In this document: positions 56,888 to 64,000 of the stretch, in pieces
How positions within the stretch are numbered: position 1 is the first letter of the stretch
Layout: every line of letters starts with the position of its first letter
Source of the DNA: an uncultured Eubacteriales bacterium
GTDB taxonomy: Bacteria; Bacillota; Clostridia; Lachnospirales; Lachnospiraceae
Direction of reading: 5' to 3'
DNA: 64,000 bases
Assembly (NCBI GenBank): GCA_900542465.1
Contig: UQNS01000001.1
Span: 202,541-266,540 of the forward strand
Notes under the pieces: model-generated
What the model saw: only the letters and a program-made list of their open reading frames with translations
Databases searched by the model: none
What the model was told of the DNA's origin: nothing
Program-made: the position numbers and the translations under genes

Positions 56888-58468
56888 ATGGAATTATATG
56901 GATTGGATGAGCTTGGTCTTGAACCTTCCGCTGTTTACAGAAACTTAAGTCCTGCGATCCTTGTTGAGAAAGCGCTGGCACGAGGAGAGGGAGAACTGAT
57001 GGATACGGGAGCGCTGCTTGTAAATACAGGGAAATATACAGGCAGGTCTCCAAAGGATAAATTTATTGTTGACAGTGAGGCGGTTCATGACAAGATCGCA
57101 TGGGGTAGTGTTAATGTTGCCACTACCCGGGAGACGTTTAATGCTATAAAGAGTGAAATGATCTCTTACCTGAAGGGAAGAGAATTATTTATTTTTGATG
57201 GTTTTGCAGGAGCGGATCCGGTCCATACACGTAAGTTCAGAGTCATTAATGAGATGCCGTCTCAGAATCTGTTCATAAGGGATCTGCTTATAAGACCTGA
57301 TGAAAAAGGACTGAAGGAATTTGGAACTGCAGATTTTACACTTTTAGTGGCACCGGGTTATAAATGTGATGCCGAGAGATTTGGAATCCATTCTGAAGCG
57401 GCCATAATGATAGATTATGAGGAAAGGTTTATCATAATTGCAGGTTCACAGTATTCAGGAGAAATGAAAAAATCAGTTTTTTCAGTAATGAATTTTGTAA
57501 TGCCACTGGAAGATAATGTCCTTCCTATGCATTGTTCTGCCAACATGGATCCTGAGACCAAAGAGACCGCCATTTTCTTTGGACTTTCAGGAACCGGTAA
57601 AACGACACTTTCAGCGGATCCTAACAGAAAACTTATCGGTGATGATGAACATGGATGGTCAGATGAAGGAGTGTTTAACTTCGAGGGCGGATGCTATGCC
57701 AAGTGTATAGACCTTGAAGAAGAAAAGGAGCCGGAAATCTACCACGCGATAAAGTTCGGAGCTCTTGTCGAAAATGTTGTTGTAAATGATAACAGGGAAC
57801 CAGATTATCACGATGGATCAATAACAGAAAATACAAGAGTAGGTTACCCTATAGAATTTATTACAAATGCAGAGATCCCGGGAGTTGGGGGAACACCGAA
57901 GGTCGTTATATTCCTTACAGCAGATGCGTTTGGTGTATTGCCACCAGTTTCCAAGTTATCAAAGGAAGCAGCCATGTACCATTTTGTTACGGGCTTTACG
58001 TCTAAGCTTGCAGGTACAGAACGCGGGGTAACAGAGCCGCAGCCAACCTTCTCAACACTATTTGGAGAGCCATTTATGCCGCTTGATCCTTCGGTATATG
58101 CACAGATGCTCGGTGAAAAGCTTGATAAGTACGGAACAGACGTATATCTTGTGAATACAGGATGGTCCGGAGGCCCTTACGGAACAGGAAGTCGTATGAA
58201 ATTGTCATATACGAGAGCTATGGTAACGGCAGCTCTTAGTGGTGAGTTAAAAAATGTTGAGTATATCCACGATGATATCTTCAATCTTGAGATACCAAGA
58301 TCATGCCCGGATGTTCCGTCAGAAATCCTGAATCCGGTGGATACATGGTCAGATAAGGCGGCATATGAGGCACAGGCCAGAAAATTAGCAGGAATGTTTG
58401 TTGAGAATTTTAGAAAAAAATATCCTGATATGCCGGAAAATATTAAGAATGCGGGTCCGAAAAACTGA
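56888..58468 (+). CDS. pckA: Phosphoenolpyruvate carboxykinase (ATP)
   Basis: 526 residues from ATG 56888. PckA interconverts oxaloacetate/ATP and PEP/CO2/ADP; in anaerobes it often runs in the carboxylating direction. Motifs: NTGKYTGRSPKDKFIV, the PCK-specific loop, kinase-1 GLSGTGKTTLSADPNRKLIGDDEHGWSD (P-loop and metal-binding DDEHGW), ENTRVGYPI, and the ATP-type C-terminal NTGWSGGPYGTGSRM. A perfect terminator follows. Confidence 0.96.
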   Translation: MELYGLDELGLEPSAVYRNLSPAILVEKALARGEGELMDTGALLVNTGKYTGRSPKDKFIVDSEAVHDKIAWGSVNVATTRETFNAIKSEMISYLKGRELFIFDGFAGADPVHTRKFRVINEMPSQNLFIRDLLIRPDEKGLKEFGTADFTLLVAPGYKCDAERFGIHSEAAIMIDYEERFIIIAGSQYSGEMKKSVFSVMNFVMPLEDNVLPMHCSANMDPETKETAIFFGLSGTGKTTLSADPNRKLIGDDEHGWSDEGVFNFEGGCYAKCIDLEEEKEPEIYHAIKFGALVENVVVNDNREPDYHDGSITENTRVGYPIEFITNAEIPGVGGTPKVVIFLTADAFGVLPPVSKLSKEAAMYHFVTGFTSKLAGTERGVTEPQPTFSTLFGEPFMPLDPSVYAQMLGEKLDKYGTDVYLVNTGWSGGPYGTGSRMKLSYTRAMVTAALSGELKNVEYIHDDIFNLEIPRSCPDVPSEILNPVDTWSDKAAYEAQARKLAGMFVENFRKKYPDMPENIKNAGPKN

Positions 58469-58496
58469 AGACAGAGTTTTGATAAAGCACTCATAT

Positions 58497-58538
58497 AAAG
58501 ATCAGGTCTTCTTATTGAAAAAGCGGACCTGATCTTTT
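58497..58538 (+). terminator. Terminator of pckA
   Basis: AAAGATCAGGTC (58497-58508), 17-nt loop, GACCTGATCTTT (58526-58537) then T. Perfect 12-bp stem. Confidence 0.92.
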
Positions 58539-58634
58539 GTATTTCAAAGAAGTTATGATATTATAAGATTTAATTTAATTACTATAGAAGGCGGCAAATA
58601 AACCGTTCTTTTCTGTATCTATCAGGAGGTAAGA

Positions 58635-59852
58635 ATGAGAACATTTGAAAAATCATCTAAGTTAGATAACGTTTGTTATGATATACGCGGGCCGGTAATG
58701 GATGAGGCCAATAGAATGATTGCCGCGGGAGAAGATATACTGAAACTAAACATCGGAAATCCGGCACCATTCGGTTTCAGAGCGCCGGATGAGATCATTG
58801 CAGAGATGAAAAGGGAACTCGTGGGAGCTGAAGGGTATTCTGATTCCAAAGGTCTCGTCAAGGCCCGAGAAGCCATTGTTAAATATGATGAGTCCAAGGG
58901 ATTTCCGGAGGTTGATATCAATGATGTATACACTGGCAATGGGGCCAGTGAACTGATATCCCTGTCTATGAACGCTCTTTTGAATAACGGAGATGAGATA
59001 TTGGTCCCGGCGCCGGATTATCCGTTATGGACCGCATCTGTAACACTTTCCGGCGGAACTGCAGTTCATTACATTTGTGATGAAAGATCAAACTGGTATC
59101 CGGATATTAACGATATCAGGTCTAAGATCACGGATAAGACCAAGGGCATAGTTATTATTAATCCAAACAATCCCACAGGCTCTCTTTATCCGGAATCTGT
59201 GCTGGAGGAGATCATAAGGGTAGCCAGAGAGAATGACCTTATACTTTTTTCTGATGAAATATATGACCGGCTCGTGATGGATGAAAAAAAGCATACATCA
59301 ACAGCGGCGCTCGCACCGGACGTTCCGGTCATAACTTTTAACGGATTGTCAAAATCACATTTGATCGCAGGTTTCAGATGCGGATGGATGACTATTTCCG
59401 GAGACAGAAAAAAGATCGCAGGCTATATTGAAGGCATAAATCTTTTGTCATCAATGCGCCTTTGTTCAAATGTTCAAGCACAGTCTATTATCCCGAAAGC
59501 GCTTGACATGCTTTACACCACAGATGAATTGATAGTTCCCGGCGGCAGGGTATATGAGCAGAGAGAAATAATATACAACGCTATCAGTGATATTCCAGGG
59601 CTTTCAGCATATAAGCCTGATGCAGCTTTTTACATATTTCCTAAGATGGATATCAAGAAATTTAATATAAAGGATGATGAGAAATTCGCCGTTGATTTTC
59701 TCAGAGATCAGCATATTTTAGTAACACATGGAGGAGGCTTCCACTGGACTGAGCCAGACCACTTCAGGATCGTATATCTTCCTGGAGCGGACCAGTTAAA
59801 TGAAGCAATGAGAAGGACCAGGGAGTTCTTTGCGAACTATGTACAGGAGTAA
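58635..59852 (+). CDS. alaA: Alanine aminotransferase (AlaA-like)
   Basis: 405 residues, class I PLP aminotransferase. The N-terminus SSKLDNVCYDIRGPV with LKLNIGNPAPFGF is very like E. coli AlaA. Further motifs: VPAPDYPLWTASVTLSGG, INPNNPTG (cofactor Asn), SDEIYDRLV (PLP Asp/Tyr) and FNGLSKSHLIAGFRCGW (Schiff-base Lys). It moves amino groups between glutamate and pyruvate. GGAGG upstream. Four bases separate its stop from the kinase start, suggesting co-transcription. Confidence 0.92.
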   Translation: MRTFEKSSKLDNVCYDIRGPVMDEANRMIAAGEDILKLNIGNPAPFGFRAPDEIIAEMKRELVGAEGYSDSKGLVKAREAIVKYDESKGFPEVDINDVYTGNGASELISLSMNALLNNGDEILVPAPDYPLWTASVTLSGGTAVHYICDERSNWYPDINDIRSKITDKTKGIVIINPNNPTGSLYPESVLEEIIRVARENDLILFSDEIYDRLVMDEKKHTSTAALAPDVPVITFNGLSKSHLIAGFRCGWMTISGDRKKIAGYIEGINLLSSMRLCSNVQAQSIIPKALDMLYTTDELIVPGGRVYEQREIIYNAISDIPGLSAYKPDAAFYIFPKMDIKKFNIKDDEKFAVDFLRDQHILVTHGGGFHWTEPDHFRIVYLPGADQLNEAMRRTREFFANYVQE

Positions 59853-59856
59853 TTGC

Positions 59857-60792
59857 ATGAAAAAATTGTTATTTGTATTCAATCCAAAAGCAGGAAAGGG
59901 TAAAATAGCGGGATCACTTATGAAGATCCTTCAGATATTCTCAGCGGCAGGATATCAGGTCAGCGTTTATCCAACCAGGGCAAAAAAGGATGCATATAAC
60001 TATATTCTGGCAAATGAAGCCGACTTTGATATTCTGGTATGCGCCGGAGGAGATGGAACACTTAATGAAGTTGTCGGAGCTATGCTGAAAAATAATTTCG
60101 GTACACCTCTTGGTTATATACCGGGAGGAACGATGAATGACTGGGCTGCTAATATGGGCATACCCACGGACATGATAAAGGCGGCCAAGGTAATAGTTGA
60201 AGGCCATCCCGTATCATTTGATGTGGGGCAGTTCAATGATCATACTAATTTTAATTATGTTGCGGCATTTGGTGCATTTACAGATATTTCCTATGCTACA
60301 CCTCAGCCTCTGAAAAAAGTTATGGGGCAGACGGCTTACGGAGTTACGGCGATAAAGAGTCTTACTCAGCTACGGCCCTACAGCCTCCGTATGGAGTATG
60401 ATGACGGCAAAGTAATGGAAGGCAAGTATATGTTCGGTATGGCCTGCAATTCAAAATTTGTTGGAGGATTCAAGCTTACAGGTATGCATACGGATCTTCA
60501 TGATGGTAAGTTCGAGATCGTACTTATAAAAGAAATAAAAAATCCATTTGATATAAACAGATTATTTGGGGCGGCGATCCTGCAGGACTATATGAACTCA
60601 GCAGTTATTGACATAGTTGAGACTAGTAAGGCAAAATTCATATTTGATGAACCTATGAAATGGACCTTAGACGGTGAATATGGAGGCTGTATTAAAGAAG
60701 CAGAAGTTGAGATCCTGCCAAGTGCTATTAACTTTATAATCAGGGACAAGGAACCTGTCGTTGAGAGGATAAATCAAAAGAAAAATAAATAA
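59857..60792 (+). CDS. Diacylglycerol/lipid kinase, YegS/BmrU family
   Basis: 311 residues from ATG 59857 (ACAGGAG upstream). Catalytic domain: LLFVFNPKAGKGKIAG, VCAGGDGTLNEVVGA (the diagnostic GGDGT motif), TPLGYIPGGTMNDWAANMGI (P-G-G-T-x-N-D). The C-terminal beta domain has FMGMACNSKFVGGF and DGEYGG. It likely phosphorylates diacylglycerol to recycle phospholipids. It precedes a cardiolipin synthase, a coherent membrane-lipid pair. Confidence 0.92.
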   Translation: MKKLLFVFNPKAGKGKIAGSLMKILQIFSAAGYQVSVYPTRAKKDAYNYILANEADFDILVCAGGDGTLNEVVGAMLKNNFGTPLGYIPGGTMNDWAANMGIPTDMIKAAKVIVEGHPVSFDVGQFNDHTNFNYVAAFGAFTDISYATPQPLKKVMGQTAYGVTAIKSLTQLRPYSLRMEYDDGKVMEGKYMFGMACNSKFVGGFKLTGMHTDLHDGKFEIVLIKEIKNPFDINRLFGAAILQDYMNSAVIDIVETSKAKFIFDEPMKWTLDGEYGGCIKEAEVEILPSAINFIIRDKEPVVERINQKKNK

Positions 60793-60802
60793 AGAGGATA
60801 AT

Positions 60803-62434
60803 ATGTCAGAAAAGCATAGAGCCAGGTCCGAAGTTGAGACCCGAAGAAAAAGAGGATTAATGTCCTTTATCTTTGGACGGCAGACGATTGTCCTTGCAGC
60901 TGTTGCAGCACAGATCTGGATAGTCCTCCTTATGGTTACCATGTTGGGGGACTATTCGCGCGTTATAAACTACTGCCTGAAAGCTGCGAGTTTGATATTT
61001 GTTGTTGTTGTCCTTAGTACAGATTGGAACATGTCATATAAATTGGCCTGGATAATTTTGATGCTGCTGTTTCCGGTATTTGGATTTGTAGTAGTCATTT
61101 TTTACTATCAGATGCCAAATACGCGAAAAATAGTAAAGCGTTCCATCAATATCGATAAACAGATAGACAGCTCAATAAAAAAACCTAAAGAATCTTACAT
61201 GAGCCTGAAACAGGAAGCTCCGGAAGAGTTGGGACTTATCAATTATTTTTCAAATGGTACGGGAATGCCCGTATATAAAGATATCGGATGTACTTATTTT
61301 CCGACAGGAGAGGATAAATGGAGACGTCTTATCGATGAATTGAAAAAAGCAAGGCATTTCATTTTCATGGAATATTTTATAATCGATGAAGGAGAGATGT
61401 GGGGAGAGGTACTTGACGTACTTCTTGACAAGATAAAAGAGGGAGTAGAGGTAAGAGTCATCTATGATGGAACGACCAGCCTTGGAAGGCTTCCATATGG
61501 ATATTTTGAAAGACTTGAGAAAAAAGGTCTGAACAGCAGGTGCTTTTCAAGAGTATATCCATTTATCCAGCCATACCAGAACAACAGGGACCATAGGAAG
61601 ATAGTGATCATAGACGGGTGTATCGCAATGACAGGAGGGATAAATCTTTCTGATGAATACATTAACAGGTGGAAACGTTACGGCAACTGGAAAGACACTG
61701 CCGTAATGATCAGAGGAGAAGCAGTAGACAGCTTTACATACATGTTTCTTGAAATGTGGTTTGTTGCAGGTGAATGGGAAGAGGTTCCGGAATTTGAAAT
61801 AAGAAGATTTGTCGATGAAGCAAAGTGTTACAGGGATGAACTTGACGCGGTCAGTCCGATCGAATCAGATAAAAGTCTGAGTACGGGAGGATATGTAGTT
61901 CCATTTGGAGACAACCCCTACGCAAAGGAAAGGGTCGGACGTCAGGTATACATGGATATCCTGAACAGGGCAGAGGGGTACGTTCACATCATGACGCCAT
62001 ACCTGGTGCCGGACCAGGAGATGCTGTCAGCGCTGAAGTATGCAGCAGTAAGAGGTGTGGAGACAGTTATTATAATGCCTCATATACCAGACAAGAAACC
62101 CGTATATTTTCTCGGAAGAAGTTATTTCCCTGAGCTGTTAAAGGCAGGGGTAAAAATATATGAATATATGCCGGGCTTTATTCACGCCAAACAATTTGTA
62201 AGTGACAGCAAAAGAGCTGTGGTAGGATCTATTAATCTTGATTTCAGAAGCATGTATCTCCATTTCGAATCGGCTCTGTATATGTATAAAAATGAAGTCG
62301 TGGAAGTGATAGAGGAAGATGTTCAGGCAACGCTTTCTAAGTGCCAGGAGATAACACTGGAAAAATACAGAAATTACAACAGGATAACTAAGATAATAGG
62401 TTATATCTTAAGAGTTATATCACCTCTGCTGTAA
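60803..62434 (+). CDS. cls: Cardiolipin synthase
   Basis: 543 residues. Three N-terminal transmembrane helices (IVLAAVAAQIWIVLLMVTML; AASLIFVVVVLS; LAWIILMLLFPVFGFVVVIFYY) followed by two phospholipase D HKD motifs: HRKIVIIDGCIAMTGGINLSD and HAKQFVSDSKRAVVGSINLDFRS. It joins two phosphatidylglycerols into cardiolipin. It starts 10 nt after the lipid kinase stop and ends at a hairpin (about 62457-62499). Confidence 0.96.
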   Translation: MSEKHRARSEVETRRKRGLMSFIFGRQTIVLAAVAAQIWIVLLMVTMLGDYSRVINYCLKAASLIFVVVVLSTDWNMSYKLAWIILMLLFPVFGFVVVIFYYQMPNTRKIVKRSINIDKQIDSSIKKPKESYMSLKQEAPEELGLINYFSNGTGMPVYKDIGCTYFPTGEDKWRRLIDELKKARHFIFMEYFIIDEGEMWGEVLDVLLDKIKEGVEVRVIYDGTTSLGRLPYGYFERLEKKGLNSRCFSRVYPFIQPYQNNRDHRKIVIIDGCIAMTGGINLSDEYINRWKRYGNWKDTAVMIRGEAVDSFTYMFLEMWFVAGEWEEVPEFEIRRFVDEAKCYRDELDAVSPIESDKSLSTGGYVVPFGDNPYAKERVGRQVYMDILNRAEGYVHIMTPYLVPDQEMLSALKYAAVRGVETVIIMPHIPDKKPVYFLGRSYFPELLKAGVKIYEYMPGFIHAKQFVSDSKRAVVGSINLDFRSMYLHFESALYMYKNEVVEVIEEDVQATLSKCQEITLEKYRNYNRITKIIGYILRVISPLL

Positions 62435-62456
62435 AACTTAAAAGTCGAGGAAAAGT

Positions 62457-62499
62457 GACGCATAAGCGCTCGATATGTCGAGTACTTGTGCGTTTGTTA
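62457..62499 (+). terminator. Terminator-like hairpin after cls
   Basis: ACGCA.AAG..CTCGA, loop TATG, TCGAG.ACTTGTGCGT. T-run is weak (TTTGTT), so its strength is uncertain. Confidence 0.6.
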
Positions 62500-62518
62500 A
62501 AAAAAAATAAGAAAGAAA

Positions 62519-62552
62519 GACCTCAGGTCCCTTAAACAGGGGCCTGAGGCCT
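62519..62552 (-). terminator. Terminator of tRNA-Leu(TAA)
   Basis: CCTCAGG.CCC and GGG.CCTGAGG form a stem of about 11 bp. On the minus strand it is followed by TCTTTCTTTCTTATTTTTTTTT. Confidence 0.85.
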
Positions 62553-62560
62553 TTAGGTCG

Positions 62561-62645
62561 TGCAGTCGGAGGGACTTGAACCCTCACGAGCGCAATGCTC
62601 ACTAGATCCTTAGTCTAGCGCGTATGCCAATTCCGCCACGACTGC
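62561..62645 (-). tRNA. tRNA-Leu (anticodon TAA)
   Basis: 85-nt class II tRNA. Acceptor GCAGTCG pairs with CGACTGC, long variable arm, anticodon loop ACTAAGG gives TAA, T-arm GGGTTCAAGTCCC. Divergent from tRNA-Leu(CAG). Confidence 0.95.
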
Positions 62646-62683
62646 TTATTTGGTTATGTCTGCTGTGTTTTGCCGACTTGGAT

Positions 62684-62712
62684 ATACTATCATTTTGACA
62701 TATTCTTGTCAA
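62684..62712 (-). promoter_or_regulatory. Promoter of tRNA-Leu(TAA)
   Basis: Minus strand TTGACA (62712-62707), 17-nt spacer, TAGTAT (62689-62684). Confidence 0.8.
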
Positions 62713-62745
62713 CAGCTTTTTTTTACTTTTTTTAAAATATTAAAA

Positions 62746-62774
62746 TTGACATGGAGGTAGTATATATGTATAAT
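62746..62774 (+). promoter_or_regulatory. Promoter of tRNA-Leu(CAG)
   Basis: TTGACA (62746-62751), 17-nt spacer, TATAAT (62769-62774), perfect consensus. Confidence 0.9.
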
Positions 62775-62803
62775 TCATACGTTGTCAAAATATTATAATA
62801 TTT

Positions 62804-62886
62804 GCGGAAGTGTCGGAATGGCAGACGAGCAAGATTCAGATTCTTGTGTGGGTATCCACGTGTGAGTTCAAGTCTCATCTTCCGCA
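62804..62886 (+). tRNA. tRNA-Leu (anticodon CAG)
   Basis: 83-nt class II tRNA. Acceptor GCGGAAG pairs with CTTCCGC, anticodon loop ATTCAGA gives CAG, and the variable arm is TGTGGGTATCCACG. A 3' neighbour is an integrase remnant, so this tRNA is the likely attachment site of a second element. Confidence 0.95.
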
Positions 62887-62891
62887 TTTAA

Positions 62892-62938
62892 TCAAAATCC
62901 TTTAAGCTAGTATTTATGCTAGTTTAGAGGATTATTTT
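62892..62938 (+). terminator. Terminator of tRNA-Leu(CAG)
   Basis: AATCCTTTAA.CTAG pairs with CTAG.TTAGAGGATT, followed by ATTTTTTATT. Confidence 0.8.
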
Positions 62939-62955
62939 TTATTAATCACTAAAAA

Positions 62956-62976
62956 TGGGGAAATAAATGGGGAATT
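62956..62976. repeat. Tandem TGGGGAA units, probable arm-type site of second integrase
   Basis: ATGGGGAAATAAATGGGGAA (62956-62975) contains two TGGGGAA units 11 bp apart, directly beside the integrase stop, as in the first element. Confidence 0.55.
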
Positions 62977-63920
62977 TCAAAGTATTTTTATTAGATCTAT
63001 TTGCTTATAGTATTCCGCTTTCTTTTTCTTTGTGGTATGTAAGTATACCTCTTTAGTTATTGCGCTGTTTGAGTGTCCTAAGCGCTCGGAGATGGCTTCT
63101 AACGTCATGCCTTGTTCGAACATCAGACTGGCGTGTGTGTGTCGTAAGCTGTGAAGCATCAGAGGGCGGCCGAAGAGTTGTTCTGTATGTTCCCTATAGT
63201 ACTTGTTATATGTGTAGTAGTTAGCGTGTTCTCCGTTCAAATCGAAGAAAAGAAGATTGCTTCGTATACCTGTACTAATTTGAAGCGTCTTATTATAAGC
63301 GAGTATATCTTTTATGAGTGGCAGCAGTTCTTCTTGTATGAATACTTCACGATCAGAACAAAAGGTTTTAACACTGGTCACAAGCTTATTGTTTTGGTCG
63401 TAAGTTTTATTCACTATGATAGTTCTATCCTTCAAGTTTATATCATCAGTAGTTAACGCTATAGCCTCGCCACTTCTCAGCCCACTAAGGGCTAAAAATA
63501 AAAAGAATCTTCTGTGTGTGGGTAAATCTACATGATCTAGTAGCTCTTTTAACTCAGCGCCTTCTAGATACTTATTTTCGTTCTTTTTCTTATGTACTAC
63601 ATCAGGAAAGGGCTTAACCATATCTACCCATCTTATATCATCTATAAGCTCCTCTTGATACGCCCAGCGGAAGAGGGCTTTCATTCTGGATAGCCTTTCA
63701 TTTATCGTAGAATTGGCCTCACCAGTTGCTACAAGCCTTTCACGGACGAAGCTGGCGGAGAACTTGTCCACTAGGGTGTCATTTCCGAAAATCTTCATTA
63801 GCGCATTTTCAGCAAAGCGATTACGGTTATAAGTTGACAGCTTGACGGTGTTTTTTGATATATTTGATATTTTTCAATGATCTCGGAAAGGGTATAACTA
63901 TCTTTTTCTGTATAAGTTGC
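62977..63920 (-). pseudogene. Degenerate tyrosine integrase beside tRNA-Leu(CAG)
   Basis: The intact part from ATG 63798 (273 codons) covers the core-binding and catalytic domains with ALSGLRSGEAIAL, HSLRHTHASLMFEQG, LGHSNSAITKEVYLH. It is closely related to the prophage integrase (same GxANSTINERLSRMKALFRWAYQEELIDDI pattern). Upstream, sequence homologous to the domain continues in another frame (SYTLSEIIEKYQIYQKT), so a 1-base deletion near 63846-63853 breaks the gene. A second frame change or insertion lies near 63921-63940 after an in-frame TAA, and the N-terminus cannot be read before the window ends. No intact product is expected. Confidence 0.8.
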
Positions 63921-64000
63921 AACACCATGCCACACTTAATCGTGGTAATATGCAATTGTGAAATTGTATAGCTTTTATTTCCAACAATCTTCTCCATAAA

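Overview
The window looks like a chromosome segment of an anaerobic low-to-mid GC Clostridia (Firmicutes), most plausibly Lachnospiraceae. This rests on gene order (ispF-cysE-cysS-mrnC-rlmB-sigH), strong GGAGG ribosome-binding sites, tRNA genes without encoded CCA, ATP-dependent PEP carboxykinase, and sortase-type surface proteins ending in a PATGD motif. The family is inferred from gene content; no rRNA is present.

Host left arm (1-15303): a minus-strand secreted protein, open at the left edge, sits behind a promoter overlaid by two AGTTAG-N6-CTAACT dyads. It is followed by tatD, rsmA, tadA (minus), purF, tRNA-Val and tRNA-Met, a 1298-residue wall-anchored repeat protein, the ispF to sigH housekeeping cluster, and tRNA-Thr(GGT).

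Prophage (15288-54107, about 38.8 kb): a PBSX-like contractile-tail temperate phage integrated in the 3' end of tRNA-Thr. The tRNA end is duplicated as a 37-bp direct repeat (attL 15288-15324, attR 54071-54107). Order: integrase (minus); a non-coding block rich in dyads with a likely small RNA; a Gly-zipper protein and CI-like repressor (minus); Cro-like regulator; early genes with two conserved-loop hairpins and a hexapeptide-repeat protein; replication genes (nuclease-like, ssDNA-binding-like, family A polymerase, VapE primase/helicase, a putative iteron origin, VRR-NUC nuclease, split SNF2 helicase); HNH nuclease; ArpU-like late activator; RelBE-type toxin-antitoxin; terminase, portal, a head protein fused to an ADP-ribosyltransferase domain, scaffold, capsid; connector and tail-completion proteins; sheath, tube, frameshifted chaperone, tape measure, baseplate, fibre; holin, endolysin; and a right-end regulatory locus with 41-bp phased dyads.

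Host right arm (54108-64000): a short remnant-looking regulatory region, a frameshifted Ada-like zinc-domain gene, a wall-anchored surface protein interrupted by an in-frame TAA, a 47-aa peptide with a two-Cys C-terminus, a small membrane protein, pckA, alaA, a diacylglycerol kinase-like gene, a cardiolipin synthase, divergent tRNA-Leu(TAA) and tRNA-Leu(CAG), and a second, decayed integrase beside tRNA-Leu(CAG).

Items most worth a second look: the head protein-ADP-ribosyltransferase fusion with its translationally coupled small partner; the non-coding dyad/small RNA block at 16.5-17.07 kb; the conserved-loop hairpin pair at 19.7 and 20.1 kb; the SNF2 helicase split by 10 nt just before Walker A; the perfect slippery site in the tail chaperone; the putative origin at 28.1-28.3 kb; and the 41-bp phased dyads near attR.
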